Source: Gracilaria vermiculophylla
Taxonomy: Eukaryota; Rhodophyta; Florideophyceae; Gracilariales; Gracilariaceae
DNA: 64,000 nucleotides
NCBI GenBank assembly: GCA_019155205.2
Contig: JAHNZQ020003147.1
Coordinates: forward strand, 1,213,293-1,277,292
Direction: 5' to 3'
Positions within the stretch are counted from its first letter, which is position 1, and the number at the start of each line of letters is the position of its first letter. The translations under genes and the position numbers were made by a program. The notes beneath the pieces were generated by a model that saw nothing but the letters and a program-made list of their open reading frames with translations, did not search any database and had not been told where the DNA came from. Positions 20,715 through 31,393 of this stretch are shown here, in pieces.

Positions 20715-21989
20715 ATGGTCGCAGAGGAAGAGAAAAAAGAAGATGGACCGATCCAGACTCTTGATGAAGGTGACATTGCCCTTCTGAAGACATATGGCCT
20801 TGGTCCATACTCACTCGCTATTAAGAAACTTGAGAAGGAAATCAAAGATAAAGCGAAAGAAGTCGATGAGCTTTGCGGTATCAAAGAGTCAGACACAGGC
20901 CTAGCGCCCCCCTCGCAATGGGATCTCGTCAAAGATCGCCAAAACATTGTTGAAGAGCAGCCCCTTCAAGTTGCACGATGCACCAAAATCATCAGCCAGG
21001 AGGGCGAGGAAGCAAAGTACGTTATCAATATCAAGCAAATGGCTAAATTCGTCGTCAGCCTGGGGGAGAGAGTTGCCCCAACTGATATTGAAGAAGGCAT
21101 GCGTGTGGGCGTCGACCGGAACAAGTATCAAATACAAATCCCACTCCCTCCAAAGATTGATGCATCAGTCACCATGATGACTGTCGAAGAAAAACCCGAT
21201 GTGACCTACAATGATGTTGGAGGGGCAAAGGAGGCGATTGAGCGTATTCGAGAGGTGGTCGAGCTGCCGCTTCTCAATCCGGAAAAGTTCGTTGCGCTGG
21301 GAATCGATCCCCCGAAGGGAGTTCTTCTCTACGGTCCGCCCGGAACCGGGAAGACGCTCCTTGCCCGAGCAGTCGCGAACAGAACGGATGCCTGCTTTAT
21401 TCGTGTCATCGGTTCTGAACTCGTGCAGAAGTACACGGGTGAGGGTGCTCGTATGGTCAGAGAACTGTTTGAACTTGCAAGAACGAAACGTGCATGTATT
21501 GTGTTCTTTGACGAGGTTGATGCCATTGGTGGTGCTCGTTTTGATGATGGTCAAGGTGGAGACAATGAGGTACAGCGTACTATGTTGGAAATTCTCAATC
21601 AGCTCGACGGCTTCAGTGCGAGGGGTAATATTAAGGTACTAATGGCAACAAACAGACCCGATACACTAGATCCTGCATTGCTGAGACCGGGTCGGCTTGA
21701 CCGTAAGATTGAAGTCGGACTTCCAGACCTCGAAGGAAGAACTCAGATATTCAAGATTCACGGCAGATCTATCAATTGCGAACGAGACATTCGGTGGGAC
21801 TTGCTTGCTCGACTGTGTCCCAATGCCACTGGTGCAGACATCCGTTCCGTCTGCACTGAGGCCGGAATGTTCGCTATTCGAGCTCGTCGCAAGACGGTAA
21901 CAGAGAAAGACTTTCTCGAGTCCATCGCGAAGGTCATTCAAGGCTACGCCAAATTCAGCGCGACTGCAAAGTATCTCGTGTACAATTAG
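20715..21989 (+). CDS. RPT1: 26S proteasome regulatory ATPase subunit RPT1 (PSMC2 / S7)
   Basis: 424 residues, full length compared with plant and animal RPT1. One of six AAA ATPases in the base of the 19S cap that unfold and translocate ubiquitinated substrates. The N terminus ([11 protein letters not shown] and [17 protein letters not shown]) is specific to RPT1. The AAA module has Walker A GPPGTGKT at 207-214, Walker [14 protein letters not shown] with D266/E267, and an arginine-finger segment [12 protein letters not shown]. The protein ends KYLVYN, close to the RPT1 C terminus of other eukaryotes. Single exon. It shares a short divergent promoter with the CBM48 gene and converges with the deubiquitinase gene (173 bp between stops). 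Confidence 0.98.
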   Translation: MVAEEEKKEDGPIQTLDEGDIALLKTYGLGPYSLAIKKLEKEIKDKAKEVDELCGIKESDTGLAPPSQWDLVKDRQNIVEEQPLQVARCTKIISQEGEEAKYVINIKQMAKFVVSLGERVAPTDIEEGMRVGVDRNKYQIQIPLPPKIDASVTMMTVEEKPDVTYNDVGGAKEAIERIREVVELPLLNPEKFVALGIDPPKGVLLYGPPGTGKTLLARAVANRTDACFIRVIGSELVQKYTGEGARMVRELFELARTKRACIVFFDEVDAIGGARFDDGQGGDNEVQRTMLEILNQLDGFSARGNIKVLMATNRPDTLDPALLRPGRLDRKIEVGLPDLEGRTQIFKIHGRSINCERDIRWDLLARLCPNATGADIRSVCTEAGMFAIRARRKTVTEKDFLESIAKVIQGYAKFSATAKYLVYN

Positions 21990-22162
21990 TTATTCTTGTT
22001 TACTCAAGGTTCTTCAACAAAATATTGCCATGACAATCCCACTGTTCAAAACAGAGTGCCTCTTTGATAGCGCTCCCGTGCTTTCCAGATACCCGTTATG
22101 AGTTACTTGCACGGTGCTTTGGTGCGCTTCGGAGTTTCTGAGTTGATGCCCCACCCAGCGAT

Positions 22163-24328
22163 CTAGAATTGCAAGTTTGGAAAGCGCTGAACGTAGAAAA
22201 CGAGATAAGCTTCTTCACTGCGAATGATCTCGCCCACCTCAGCGATTCTACTCACCTTTTCGTCGTCACATCGAAACCACTCGCCTTGTCTTCGAATTAT
22301 GGAAGTATAGTGTCCACTGTCTATGCGCCCGTTGTGGTTTACCACAGCGAACAGATCATAGACCGCATCTTTATCGGGACACACAATCGCCTTCGACGAC
22401 CTGAGCACTTTAGGATGGTCATTTTGCGGCGTATCAGTCACATTCGACAACGCAGTGGTTCCTCCGTGTTGGGTGGCGTCTCCGTCCCGTCGGCGCAGCA
22501 CTTCTGAGGTTTGAAACGGAGACAAGTCTAAGCCATCAGCTGGGAACTCCACAGGTGTATCTATTTTCACCATTTCACTTCTCCTAATACTTGCAAAAGA
22601 CTGCTCAAAACGCTTAAAGTGAAAACAAATGATAGGCGGTAAAGTTCTTATACTCATTTGCTTCAACGACTCCTGCCTCGTGTTGCAATTCATACAGTGC
22701 ATCTTAGAGGAGGAGCCCAGCAGCTCTGGTTCCGTAAACCTTGAGAGACATTCGCGAAGGGTGTTTGCAATGTCAATATCTTTCTCTCCATCGCCTTCGC
22801 CGCTCGAATTGTTCGCATCATGGGAGGATCTGCTTCCCGAGGTATTCTGCGAGCCATGAGCACTGTCGGCCCTGTTACGCGACCCAGAACGATCATTGCC
22901 GGAGGCAGCCATAGACTTTTGAGCAGAGCTTCCACCACTATTTTGAGAGTCTAACGCTGGAGAAGGCGCTCTACTTCGGCGAGTAGAAGCCGGCTTGATG
23001 ACTTTGTCCACATCCAAGGAGATGTCATAAAAGCGCTCCAGAGTGGGCGAGCTGTTTCCACACGTGCCGCAAATGACATCGGACTGTAAAGTTCCGCTAA
23101 ACAAACTCTGGACGATGCTTGTTGTTGAGTGGATAGAGAGAAGGCTTGCTTTGGAGAACGCTCCATCGCGATCAGCTCTGACGTTTGTCACTGGGCTTAT
23201 AGGGCCCAGCTTGCGCCTAGAATCAGAAGCCCCCCGCCTTGTTGGCGTTGACACTTCATTCGTATGTGGATCTGTGGTGGCTTTGATTCTGTCGGGGAAT
23301 TTTTCGTGCCGACAGTGCGTATTTAGAACGTCTAGCGCCGCTATTAGGAATTCGTGAGCGTCATGTTGTGCATAGGTGGCAAGGTGGCCTGCGTTTCTCC
23401 ACATGATGTCCAACACAGACTGCGGAACGAGAAAAGGTACTTGCAACGTTGCTGAGGATTGACCGTTCTTCTCTTTTGGTGGGACGGCTTCGATCGTAAA
23501 CGTAGAATCGCACACCAACTTGTCCATCGCGCAGGCTAGGCAGTCAGACTTGGTTGTTCTCTTGCAGTAAGGCCTGTGTTCATCGGCGAGAAAGAATTTG
23601 CGAAGAGGGGGCGCGTTGAGAAAAGCCTGTAAAACTGAATTCATGTAGCAGGAGTTTCCAAGGTTGAAGAGGCCAGCTGGAGGTCGTATGCCATTTCTCG
23701 GCTGAGTGAACAGAACTGAGTTGAGAGTTATTTTGTTGAGCTCTTGGTCCGAGGGGGTCCATTCTGATGGAGTGAGAAGACGGCGCTTTTTTGAGCGATC
23801 CTTGATGTTGGAAAGTTGGAAGACGGGACTGCTTTGCACAGGGGTGTCCAGAGGCGAAATAGAGGACGTGAACCGACGACGTTGGGCTCGGGCCATGTAC
23901 CTTTGCAAGCTTATCGCGCCGTCAAGATATCGGTTGAAGACGTAGTCATTGCACCTTGCACAGAACATCTGTTGATGCTCGACGGAGAGATGCAGGAAAT
24001 GGCCTGCAGAGCGATAATGTTGATAAAGATGGGTGTGATGCTCTGGGAGAGCGGGCTGCTGATCAGTGAGGTGGCTCGCCTCTGGGGTGGTTGCAATGAG
24101 CGCGTGAGTGATATTGAGGCACGACATGTAAACGCAGTGGAGGCAGACGAAGACGTCCTGCGCGGCGTTGAGCACGCAATCGGGATGCAGACATCTTGGA
24201 ACGCTGCTGTTGGCAATATCAGTCAGTGGGCGGGTGGCGGCAGCGAAGACGGACTCGGCCGCTCTGGACACTCGACGCAAGCCTTCCGCATTGCAGATAC
24301 CGGACAGGTGTGGACAAAAAATTCGCAT
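22163..24328 (-). CDS. UBP8: Ubiquitin carboxyl-terminal hydrolase, USP22/Ubp8-like (SAGA deubiquitinase type)
   Basis: 721 residues. A zinc-finger UBP domain at about 46-137 (CLHPDC, CLHC, several His, CARC) precedes the USP catalytic domain. The Cys box GLFNLGNSCYMNSVLQAF has the nucleophile at C227. The His box is GRIDSGHYTSIIR with H673. CxxC zinc pairs ICGTCG and HCMNCN stabilise the fingers. The order ZnF-UBP then USP and the overall size match USP22/Ubp8, which removes ubiquitin from histone H2B within SAGA. A Ser/Asp-rich insert of about 100 residues (near 430-530, SGSRNRADSAHGSQNTSGS-like) interrupts the catalytic domain and is probably a disordered loop. Starting at the first Met gives a complete zinc finger. 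Confidence 0.93.
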   Translation of the reverse strand: MRIFCPHLSGICNAEGLRRVSRAAESVFAAATRPLTDIANSSVPRCLHPDCVLNAAQDVFVCLHCVYMSCLNITHALIATTPEASHLTDQQPALPEHHTHLYQHYRSAGHFLHLSVEHQQMFCARCNDYVFNRYLDGAISLQRYMARAQRRRFTSSISPLDTPVQSSPVFQLSNIKDRSKKRRLLTPSEWTPSDQELNKITLNSVLFTQPRNGIRPPAGLFNLGNSCYMNSVLQAFLNAPPLRKFFLADEHRPYCKRTTKSDCLACAMDKLVCDSTFTIEAVPPKEKNGQSSATLQVPFLVPQSVLDIMWRNAGHLATYAQHDAHEFLIAALDVLNTHCRHEKFPDRIKATTDPHTNEVSTPTRRGASDSRRKLGPISPVTNVRADRDGAFSKASLLSIHSTTSIVQSLFSGTLQSDVICGTCGNSSPTLERFYDISLDVDKVIKPASTRRSRAPSPALDSQNSGGSSAQKSMAASGNDRSGSRNRADSAHGSQNTSGSRSSHDANNSSGEGDGEKDIDIANTLRECLSRFTEPELLGSSSKMHCMNCNTRQESLKQMSIRTLPPIICFHFKRFEQSFASIRRSEMVKIDTPVEFPADGLDLSPFQTSEVLRRRDGDATQHGGTTALSNVTDTPQNDHPKVLRSSKAIVCPDKDAVYDLFAVVNHNGRIDSGHYTSIIRRQGEWFRCDDEKVSRIAEVGEIIRSEEAYLVFYVQRFPNLQF

Positions 24329-25352
24329 GGAGGGAGGGGTGATGGGCAGTTGGGTTAGTGCTTGGCATTCTCATCGCAATTGCAGCGGGAGCGGGCGGTC
24401 TGACTGTGATCGACCGTAGCACTGGCTTATAGCGGCCCGCTGTTGCGCGTCTTACGCAGGTGGGGGCGCTTGATGCGTAACGGGGGAGCGCACGAGTCTC
24501 TTTGTGTGGCGATGAAGATACACGCTGGAAGCGTGGAGGAGCGAACGGCACGTACGCAGCTCGTCACGACCCTGGCTAGCGCGGGGGACAAGCACCGGCG
24601 CGCCAGAATGTGCTTCCGAGTGCTCGCCGCTCGCCGTCTGCGACAACGACAGGCCACGTGCGCGCGTTGGCACCACAGTAATGCCTACTCCGCGTCAGCC
24701 ACTGTCCTGTCCAGCGATTACCAACCGGCACACACCGTGGTGAGGAAATGCTCCTTTGATGCGCTCGACTGCCCGACCCGGTTTCATCCGCTTCGTCACA
24801 GCTTCCGCGCCATCTGCGCGTAGTGAGCTTCTACGCGAAACGCGCTCCGCATCACCCAAGCCACCCTTCCAGCGTCTGAGCTGGCTGCTCGAACACGACC
24901 AGAATCAGAACTTGCACAGTCAAAACCCACCGAAAAAATCGTTCAAAGGCAGCCGCTACCTTACATTCATCTCATAAACAATCGGAGCTCCTTTTCTACC
25001 GCTCGATGATGATTAGCCTATCGTGCGCGCATTACTGCGCACCAACTCAAATGAGAGTCCAGGCGCTCGCACTCTATCTTGTCTTACAGGCCATATGGTC
25101 ACCGCTGTCGTTTGTAGGAACACAACCATCATGAGCGCTTCAAGGAAAGAAATAATTTTATCCGAACCCCCCGTTTTCAAGCTTAGTAGTGCCGAGAGTG
25201 CGACTGATACTGCAAAACTTCTGCGCATGTTCAGGCGCTACAAGCAGACCAAAAGCAATGTCACCAGGGCCGCTCTGGGTCGCGTTTTATCATGTTCACA
25301 TGGGCTGCTCCTCGCTCTTTCTTGATCAGGCCACGCTTCCCACATCTCAAAC
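24329..25352. other. 1.0-kb divergent promoter region between the deubiquitinase (-) and GH47 (+) genes
   Basis: No supported gene. Mixed composition. Open frames at 24443-24823 and 25023-25325 lack any recognisable motif. Confidence 0.5.
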
Positions 25353-27191
25353 ATGCGCGTTTTGTCAAAACCAGCAAAGCGCACTCTCCGTTTCACTTTG
25401 CTCCGTGTTTCCTACCTGTTACTGACTCGCACCACAGCGTTCTTCATACTTGTCTTCGTGGGCTTCATCCTCTTTGTAACCTCCTTGGGCAGGTCCCCTC
25501 CACCAGCTGCGTTAGAACACGCGAGTCGAGACCATTTGCTACGCCATGGGGACAGTCATCGCTGTGGATGTACTCGCATCGATACCTGCTTGACCGCAGT
25601 TCCCGTTGGTTCATTTGTCCCACCTGTTTCCGATCTGGGCAATGAGGATCCCAACGCACAGCGAATGAAGGTCGTGCGCGCCGCTGCTCACTCTGCATGG
25701 AAGGCATATGAGAAACACGCTTGGGGCTTTGACATCCTTCGACCGCTTTCGGAAACGGGCTCCAATATATTTGGCTTGGCCGCCACCATAGTGGAAGCTA
25801 TACCTACCCTGTACATAATGGGTTTAGAGGAGCCGTATGAGACGGCACGGGGGTGGATCGATCGTCACTTCAACTTGGAAAGCAGCGAGTTTGTCAACGT
25901 CCACGAGGTGACCACCAGAATTCTGGGTGCCTTGCTTTCCGCCTACCAGCTCACTGGCGATCCTTTGTTTTTGGACAAGGCTGAAATCCTTGCGGCTCGG
26001 CTGGCCCCGGCGTTCGACACCTTAAACGGAGTGCCATACCCATCATGCAGACTGGCTGGTTTTCGCAATGGCACATTCGATGCCCATGACGTATGCAAAG
26101 GAACTCAAACGTCGCAGTCTGCCGCGGCCGGCATCTCCATGGAGTTCCGCGCCCTCGCGTTTCACACCCTGCGCCCCGAATTAAGGCAATTGCGCTGCAA
26201 AGCGGATCGCGCGGTGCAAGCAGTCGTCGAGGCTGGCCCGCGCCTTCTGCGGGAACACGTCTCTGATGAGGTAGAGGGAAAGGCAATGAGCATTGAGGTT
26301 GATGAGGATGACGAAGACGATAATTCCAGTGTTCAAGACTCCCGCTTCAAAACGATTCACTCCTACTACGCGTACATGGTGGAATTGTGGCAAAGTGCGG
26401 TGATCGCGATCGGAGCCGGACCCGCCATCGACACAACAGCCACGTTCACCGGGCATGCAAGAGGGTTTTACGAATATCTCACCAAGGCGTGGAGACAGGG
26501 CGGCGGATGCGAAGCCACTTACCGGTACCCGCTGGATGCTTCCATGCACATGCTGCTGAAGAGAGCGATTCAGGAAACATCCACCGGCGACCTCTACTTG
26601 CGCGTTTTGGACAGAGACAGCGGCGAAAGCGATGCGGTTGTGGAGCAGTCGATGTGTTACCTACCGGCCGTGTTTCACATCGCCGCGCAGCACAAAAAAA
26701 TCCCGACACGGAGGGAAGAGCAGTGGAGAGATGTTGCAGAGAGTATCACGAAATCTTGTATCCGGATGTACGAACAGTTTCCGGGAGGTCTGGGAGGCGA
26801 TTCAGCAAGATTCAACGGGAAGGTGTGGATCACAAAAGGTGCGTATCGGTTACAAGCTGACTTGGTGGAAGCTCTTTTTTATATGTGGCGCTCTACGCAG
26901 GATGTGTATTACAGGGAAAAGGCATGGAGCATTTTGGTGAACATAAAGAAAGAATGTGGGCTTGATAACGGGGCATTTACCATTTTGAAGGAGTACACAA
27001 TCGGTAACATCTCCAAGGGGGATTCAATGCCGAGTGAATTTCTCGGTTCGACTTTGAAGTTCTTGTTTCTGAGCTTTGCCGACATCGATACTCTCCCGCT
27101 GGATAAATGGGTGTTCAACAGAGTCGGGCATCCGCTAGTTGTGACACCTGGGCTGGGGGCAATAAACAACTGCCTCACCGACCTCATATGA
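25353..27191 (+). CDS. Divergent glycoside hydrolase family 47 (class I alpha-mannosidase-like) membrane protein
   Basis: 612 residues, type II membrane topology: basic cytosolic start, then a hydrophobic segment at about 26-44. The luminal part follows the GH47 fold: DILRPLSETG, AATIVEAIPTLYIMG, then HEVTTRILGALLSAY (E185 kept), FYEYLTKAW, MCYLPA and VEALFYMWR. GH47 enzymes trim mannose from N-glycans in the ER or Golgi and need a bound calcium. Several normally invariant residues are changed: catalytic Asp of the (D)S-[FY]-YEYL motif is Arg370, the Glu of GLxPE is Asp483, the Glu of LRPE is Asp503, the Glu of ETLKY is Ser566, and the calcium-binding Thr of FNTEAHP is Arg590. An acidic insert (VDEDDEDDN) lies near 312-320. 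It may be a pseudoenzyme or lectin-like glycan binder; that is inference from residues aligned by eye. Confidence 0.88.
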   Translation: MRVLSKPAKRTLRFTLLRVSYLLLTRTTAFFILVFVGFILFVTSLGRSPPPAALEHASRDHLLRHGDSHRCGCTRIDTCLTAVPVGSFVPPVSDLGNEDPNAQRMKVVRAAAHSAWKAYEKHAWGFDILRPLSETGSNIFGLAATIVEAIPTLYIMGLEEPYETARGWIDRHFNLESSEFVNVHEVTTRILGALLSAYQLTGDPLFLDKAEILAARLAPAFDTLNGVPYPSCRLAGFRNGTFDAHDVCKGTQTSQSAAAGISMEFRALAFHTLRPELRQLRCKADRAVQAVVEAGPRLLREHVSDEVEGKAMSIEVDEDDEDDNSSVQDSRFKTIHSYYAYMVELWQSAVIAIGAGPAIDTTATFTGHARGFYEYLTKAWRQGGGCEATYRYPLDASMHMLLKRAIQETSTGDLYLRVLDRDSGESDAVVEQSMCYLPAVFHIAAQHKKIPTRREEQWRDVAESITKSCIRMYEQFPGGLGGDSARFNGKVWITKGAYRLQADLVEALFYMWRSTQDVYYREKAWSILVNIKKECGLDNGAFTILKEYTIGNISKGDSMPSEFLGSTLKFLFLSFADIDTLPLDKWVFNRVGHPLVVTPGLGAINNCLTDLI

Positions 27192-27258
27192 TGGTAAACG
27201 AGCAAAGAAAGTGAAGAAACTGTTATTACAAGAGGTGTTCGGGGTGGTTTGGGCGGCG

Positions 27259-28104
27259 TCACACGCGAGCGACAGGCCCCAGCACGTCTGCTCGGCGATG
27301 GCGAGCGCAAGGCATGGCATCTCGCACTCGCTGCACCTCGGCGAGGTCGACGTGGGCTACTCGCACGACGGGGGCGCTCGTGCCCGCGTCGGCGAGCACA
27401 TCGCCGTACGGGCCGACCAGCAAGGCGTGGCCAAAGCTGTGGCGGCCGCCGTGGTGGCGGCCCACCTGGGCGGCGGCGGCCACGAAGCACTGCGTCTCGA
27501 TGGCGCGGGCGCGCAGCAGAACGTGCCAGTGGGCGCGGCCGGTGGGCACGAAGAAGGCGGACGGGACGAGCATGGTGTGGGCGCCGGCGTGGCGCAGCGC
27601 GACGAACTGCTCGGCGAAGCGCAGGTCGTAGCACGTGGTGACGCCGATGTTGCCCAGCGGGGTGTCGCGACAGAGGACGAGGCGGCTGCCGGCGTCGGTG
27701 GTGTGGTGCTCCGAGACGGGCCCGGACGGCAGGTGGGCGTCGAAAAGGTGGAGCTTGCGGTACACGGCGTGCGGGGCGGTGTCGGACGGGCGCAGGATGA
27801 GGTGGGTGTTGTAGATGCGTGAGCTGTCTGAGGGGCTGAGCTCGTGGAGGCCGCCGACGGAGATCCACATGTTGTGGAGCGTGGCGAGCGATTGGAGGCG
27901 GTGGACGAAGGGATTGGAGCTGAGGGGGGTGGCCAGAGAGACGGACTGTTTGGGGGTGGAGGCGACGTAGTCGGGGCATTCCGGGAGGCAGATGAAGGAG
28001 GCGTGTTGGTGTTGGGCCTGAACGATGAGGTCGGCGACTGTGCGGAGGTTGTGTTCGATGGAGGAGGTGGCGGTCATCTGAGCGATGGCCACCCTGGCGC
28101 CCAT
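27259..28104 (-). CDS. NIT1: Carbon-nitrogen hydrolase, Nit1-like deaminated-glutathione amidase
   Basis: 281 residues, a complete nitrilase-superfamily alpha-beta-beta-alpha fold. The catalytic triad is visible: Glu42 in ICLPECPDY, Lys117 in YRKLHLFD and Cys158 in TTCYDLRF. The Nit1 signature PSAFFVPTGRAHWHVLLRARAIE and AAAQVGRHHGGRHSFGHA identify the branch that hydrolyses deaminated glutathione, a transaminase side-product (metabolite repair), rather than plant auxin-type nitrilases. There is no presequence, so it is probably cytosolic. The tail ends HRRADVLGPVARV as in homologues. The stop lies 67 bp from the stop of the convergent GH47 gene. A poly-G run at about 28136-28157 sits 30 bp upstream of the start. 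Confidence 0.94.
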   Translation of the reverse strand: MGARVAIAQMTATSSIEHNLRTVADLIVQAQHQHASFICLPECPDYVASTPKQSVSLATPLSSNPFVHRLQSLATLHNMWISVGGLHELSPSDSSRIYNTHLILRPSDTAPHAVYRKLHLFDAHLPSGPVSEHHTTDAGSRLVLCRDTPLGNIGVTTCYDLRFAEQFVALRHAGAHTMLVPSAFFVPTGRAHWHVLLRARAIETQCFVAAAAQVGRHHGGRHSFGHALLVGPYGDVLADAGTSAPVVRVAHVDLAEVQRVRDAMPCARHRRADVLGPVARV

Positions 28105-29570
28105 TGTGGACTACACTGGCGTGGGGGTGAGGAGGGGGGGGGGGGGGGGGGGGGGGGAGGGCATGTGGCACGCGAGCGACTCGGGCACATTTTGGATGGT
28201 GTTGTGGCGAGGTGGACAAGTGGCTCGGCGCATGTGCGCCTCACGCCGCCAGATGTGTGAAATACGCGGTGATTGGCTGCTTGTATTTTGCAGCCAAGAG
28301 CGACAACCTGTTGGTCAAGTAAGGTAGCTTTGCAGCGCAAAGTATGACGCACGCACGGCGCGGAAAGCGGCGCGTGCGCGAAAGGAGGGCATGGACGTTG
28401 GCGTGCACATGCGGGTGCGCGCACGTGTGCCTTCTATCGCCATCGGGACGCGCTGGGGAGGGGCTGAAAGCGAACGGCGTCCGTGGCGCTCGCTGTTCTC
28501 CCGCCTGTACAGCTCAAGCGTAGCATGGGCGTCGTTGCGCGCCGACGAACAGCAGCCTGCAAAGCGTTCGGCGCCACCGCCGCCGTGGCTGGCGCTGTTG
28601 CGCGACGGGCGCCGCGCCCCGCGTGCGCAGCTTTCAGCTGCAAGCCGCAGCCCCTCCTTCGCCTGCCGCCCGACCGTTGCGCACCCCGTCGCCGTGTTGC
28701 CGTCGGGGAGCACATCGCAGGATACGCAAACTGTGCGCGTTGTTGCTTGTTTTCAAACGCACGTTCACACCACTTCTGACCGCTCACCAGCGCCGAACCG
28801 CCTCAGAAACTTATCTTCGCGATTGTTTGAGGGCCTTGCTCACGGTGCCGCGCTTTTGACAGCGTGGACGCACGCGATGCAAGCATAGCCACAGCAAGTT
28901 TCGCGCTCAAAGAGCGAAAAAAACTCGAAATGTACAACGCACACGCGAAACTCAAAATCAGCATCATTTCAACAAGCTCGGCAGCACGTGCATGAGCGCT
29001 CGCCATCTTACGTAAACGAAATGTTTGGTGCCGCGCGTTGCAAACTGATTGCAAGCCGACTGCCATTGAATACGCGCTCCCTTCTGGAACAAGCCATCGT
29101 GTTTGGTGCAAGCCCTTCACATTGGGATTCGGACGGGTACAAGCTGAGCTACGCGCTCCGCCATTCTGGCGTGCGATAGAATGGAGCTCACCCCACGTGC
29201 TCAACGGTGGCTTTTCACTGACAGATCGCTGTCGGACGCAATTGTATTCCACGCCCTCCCTTCTGTGCCCACAGTCACACTCACTTGCGCGTATGGAGTG
29301 AATCTCGCGCAGTTTGTTTTCTCCATCATAAGCCATATTTGGCGCCGTTAGTCCAGTCGCCATCCATCACAACGGTAAGCCCTTCATACTTACACCATTA
29401 TAAACCACCCCATTCGACCAGCTTCTCGCGAGCACGTTCTTGAGGAGGAGGTAGTACTTTACACCGCACCCCCCTTCGTGCCCTTGTCTACCCTGCAACC
29501 TGCCATTTGAAGAGCCTCACCTCTTTCCGTCTTCAAACGTCTCACCACACTCATTTTTGCCGCAATAACC
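28105..29570. other. 1.5-kb divergent promoter region (Nit1 / lactonase-fold), with a poly-G tract at 28136-28157
   Basis: No supported gene. A run of about 20 G at 28136-28157 lies in the Nit1 5' leader. 28340-28720 is GC-rich; 28880-29560 is A/T-richer. The 29440-29565 part is pyrimidine-rich and probably the leader of the lactonase-fold gene. Confidence 0.5.
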
Positions 29571-30752
29571 ATGGTTTTACGCCCCTGCCCAGTTACTTTG
29601 TTGTTAATCTCCTTTGTTTGTCACGTGCATGCCCAACGCTGTTTGGATGCATTTCAACTTGCAATCGGGAGTTATACGTCACAGCCATGGCTGCCCACCG
29701 CTTCCGGACAGGGAGTCTCCATATTCTCATATTCCTCAAACCAACTTCGACTTTTCTCGCTTCTTTCTCCGTCCATAGTCTCCACAAATCCGTCGTATCT
29801 CGCCGCTGACTCCCAGTTCCTCTACGCCGCAAACGAGAATGCTCATGCCACGGCAACACGCATCTCGTCGCTCAGTCGCCCCCCATTCATTTCTTCCTTG
29901 TCCGTCCGTCTCAATGCGTCTGCCGCCACCCACATCGCCAAGCTCGCGCCCAACCTTTTGGCGGTGGCCAACTTTGACGGAGATGTGTCCATTCTGACTA
30001 GTGATGCCGAAGGCGTCCGGTTTGTGCGCAATTACTACGTCCCCCGTCAGTTTGCCTCTGCTCGTCGCAACCCCTCGCTCGCCGCCAAGTTCTGGCAGTT
30101 TGACTCGCCCCACCCGCACATGGTGTTGCCGTACCGCGAGGGCTTGCTCGTCCCCGACTTGGGCTCCGACATGTTGCTGTACCTCACACTTGAGCGCCAA
30201 ACGGCGCGGCTCTCCCTTGAAAGCACGGTTCTCTTCGAAGCGGGAGACGGGCCTCGCCATGCCGCACTGCACCCCCAAAGCAGCACTGTGTATGTCGTCA
30301 ACGAAGTGTCACTTTCCGTGGTCGCCCTCCGCTTCAACCGCTGCGGCCGCGGCCTTTCGGTGTGCCAGCGGCGCAATCTGTACGCGCAGCCTGTCGGTGA
30401 GGGGGCGTCGGCTGCCGCAATCAGGGTGACGGACGATGGGCGCTTCCTGTATGTATCGGTCAGATTCCCCGACACGCAGCTCGGAAACATTGTCGGATAC
30501 AGACTTGATGCACGGTCGGGCGATATACAGGCTCGCATCGGAATCTGGAGTTCTTTCGGCGTTCACCCCCGCGACTTGTTTGTCATTGAGAAGGCTCTAT
30601 ATCGACAGGCGTGTGTCAGTTTTGTTGCCATTGTCAATCGAGACACAGACAATCTGGTTTTGGTCGAAAGGGATCGTGGGTCGGGAATGTTGCGCTCGTA
30701 TGTCGCTTTATCTGCCAACGTGACTACTCCCACGTCAGTGCTACAGATCTGA
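29571..30752 (+). CDS. Secreted 7-bladed beta-propeller protein of the lactonase / 6-phosphogluconolactonase family
   Basis: 393 residues starting MVLRPCPVTLLLISFVCHVHA, a classical signal peptide with cleavage likely near residue 21. The mature part resembles the Pfam lactonase propeller: AIGSYTSQP, GDGPRHAALHPQSSTVYVVNE and VTDDGRFLYVSVRF (the strand-turn pattern of each blade), then a PRDL segment. Relatives include bacterial YbhE/Pgl-type 6-phosphogluconolactonase and fungal carboxy-cis,cis-muconate cyclase. With a secretory signal it is unlikely to serve the cytosolic pentose phosphate pathway, so its substrate is unknown. Complete, single exon, with cysteines that could form disulfides. 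The convergent partner is the UVR/SnoaL-like gene. Confidence 0.82.
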   Translation: MVLRPCPVTLLLISFVCHVHAQRCLDAFQLAIGSYTSQPWLPTASGQGVSIFSYSSNQLRLFSLLSPSIVSTNPSYLAADSQFLYAANENAHATATRISSLSRPPFISSLSVRLNASAATHIAKLAPNLLAVANFDGDVSILTSDAEGVRFVRNYYVPRQFASARRNPSLAAKFWQFDSPHPHMVLPYREGLLVPDLGSDMLLYLTLERQTARLSLESTVLFEAGDGPRHAALHPQSSTVYVVNEVSLSVVALRFNRCGRGLSVCQRRNLYAQPVGEGASAAAIRVTDDGRFLYVSVRFPDTQLGNIVGYRLDARSGDIQARIGIWSSFGVHPRDLFVIEKALYRQACVSFVAIVNRDTDNLVLVERDRGSGMLRSYVALSANVTTPTSVLQI

Positions 30753-31393
30753 GCGCCAGGCGCTCTGAATTCAAGGCAGCGCAGTTCAAGAGCAATCAAA
30801 TGCGCCCTTCGAAACGCCGGTGCAAGCACTTTACATTTCAACGCGCAAAGAATCGCCCAGTGGGGAGCCCCCTCGCTGAAAAAGAAATGTAAACACCGTG
30901 TTGTTGGATGTGAGGAAGCTGCCGCACCAGGCAGCTTGGCACCGTTCCAAGCAGGGTGTTCCGCCGGGAGCGCGCGCCCCCCTTCGCAGTGCGCTGCCCA
31001 CCGGCGCGTGGCACGCGCGGCAGACGCGCCTCGCCGCCCGAGTGCGCGCCGCGCGAGTTGCACAGGCAGGCGCTGTTCGTGCACGCGGCGTGACGCGCTG
31101 CGCCGCGGTTGCGTTGAAGGCTCGCAGCACGTGCGAGCAGCTTCTGGCGCGCGCGCACTGCTGCCGCGCAGCCGGCGTTGCTTGCGCGACGCGCGTGGCA
31201 ACGGCCGGCCCATTTCGCGCGCGCATGCGCGGCGCGTTTGAAAGGCGCCGGCACGCGCGCGAAGGGCGGCGCAACTGCGCGGCGGAAGGGCGGTAAAGCA
31301 CGCTTTACAATCGCGCGGTGCGGAGAAGCAAGACGACATGGTAGGCCAGCTTGAAAGGCGTCGCACGCAACGCCGGGGGGGTGGGAGCAGCGC
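30753..31393. other. Intergenic between convergent lactonase-fold and UVR/SnoaL-like genes
   Basis: Moderately to very GC-rich; 31000-31280 has many GCGC tetramers and reads open in several frames as Arg/Ala strings. No gene supported. Confidence 0.5.
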
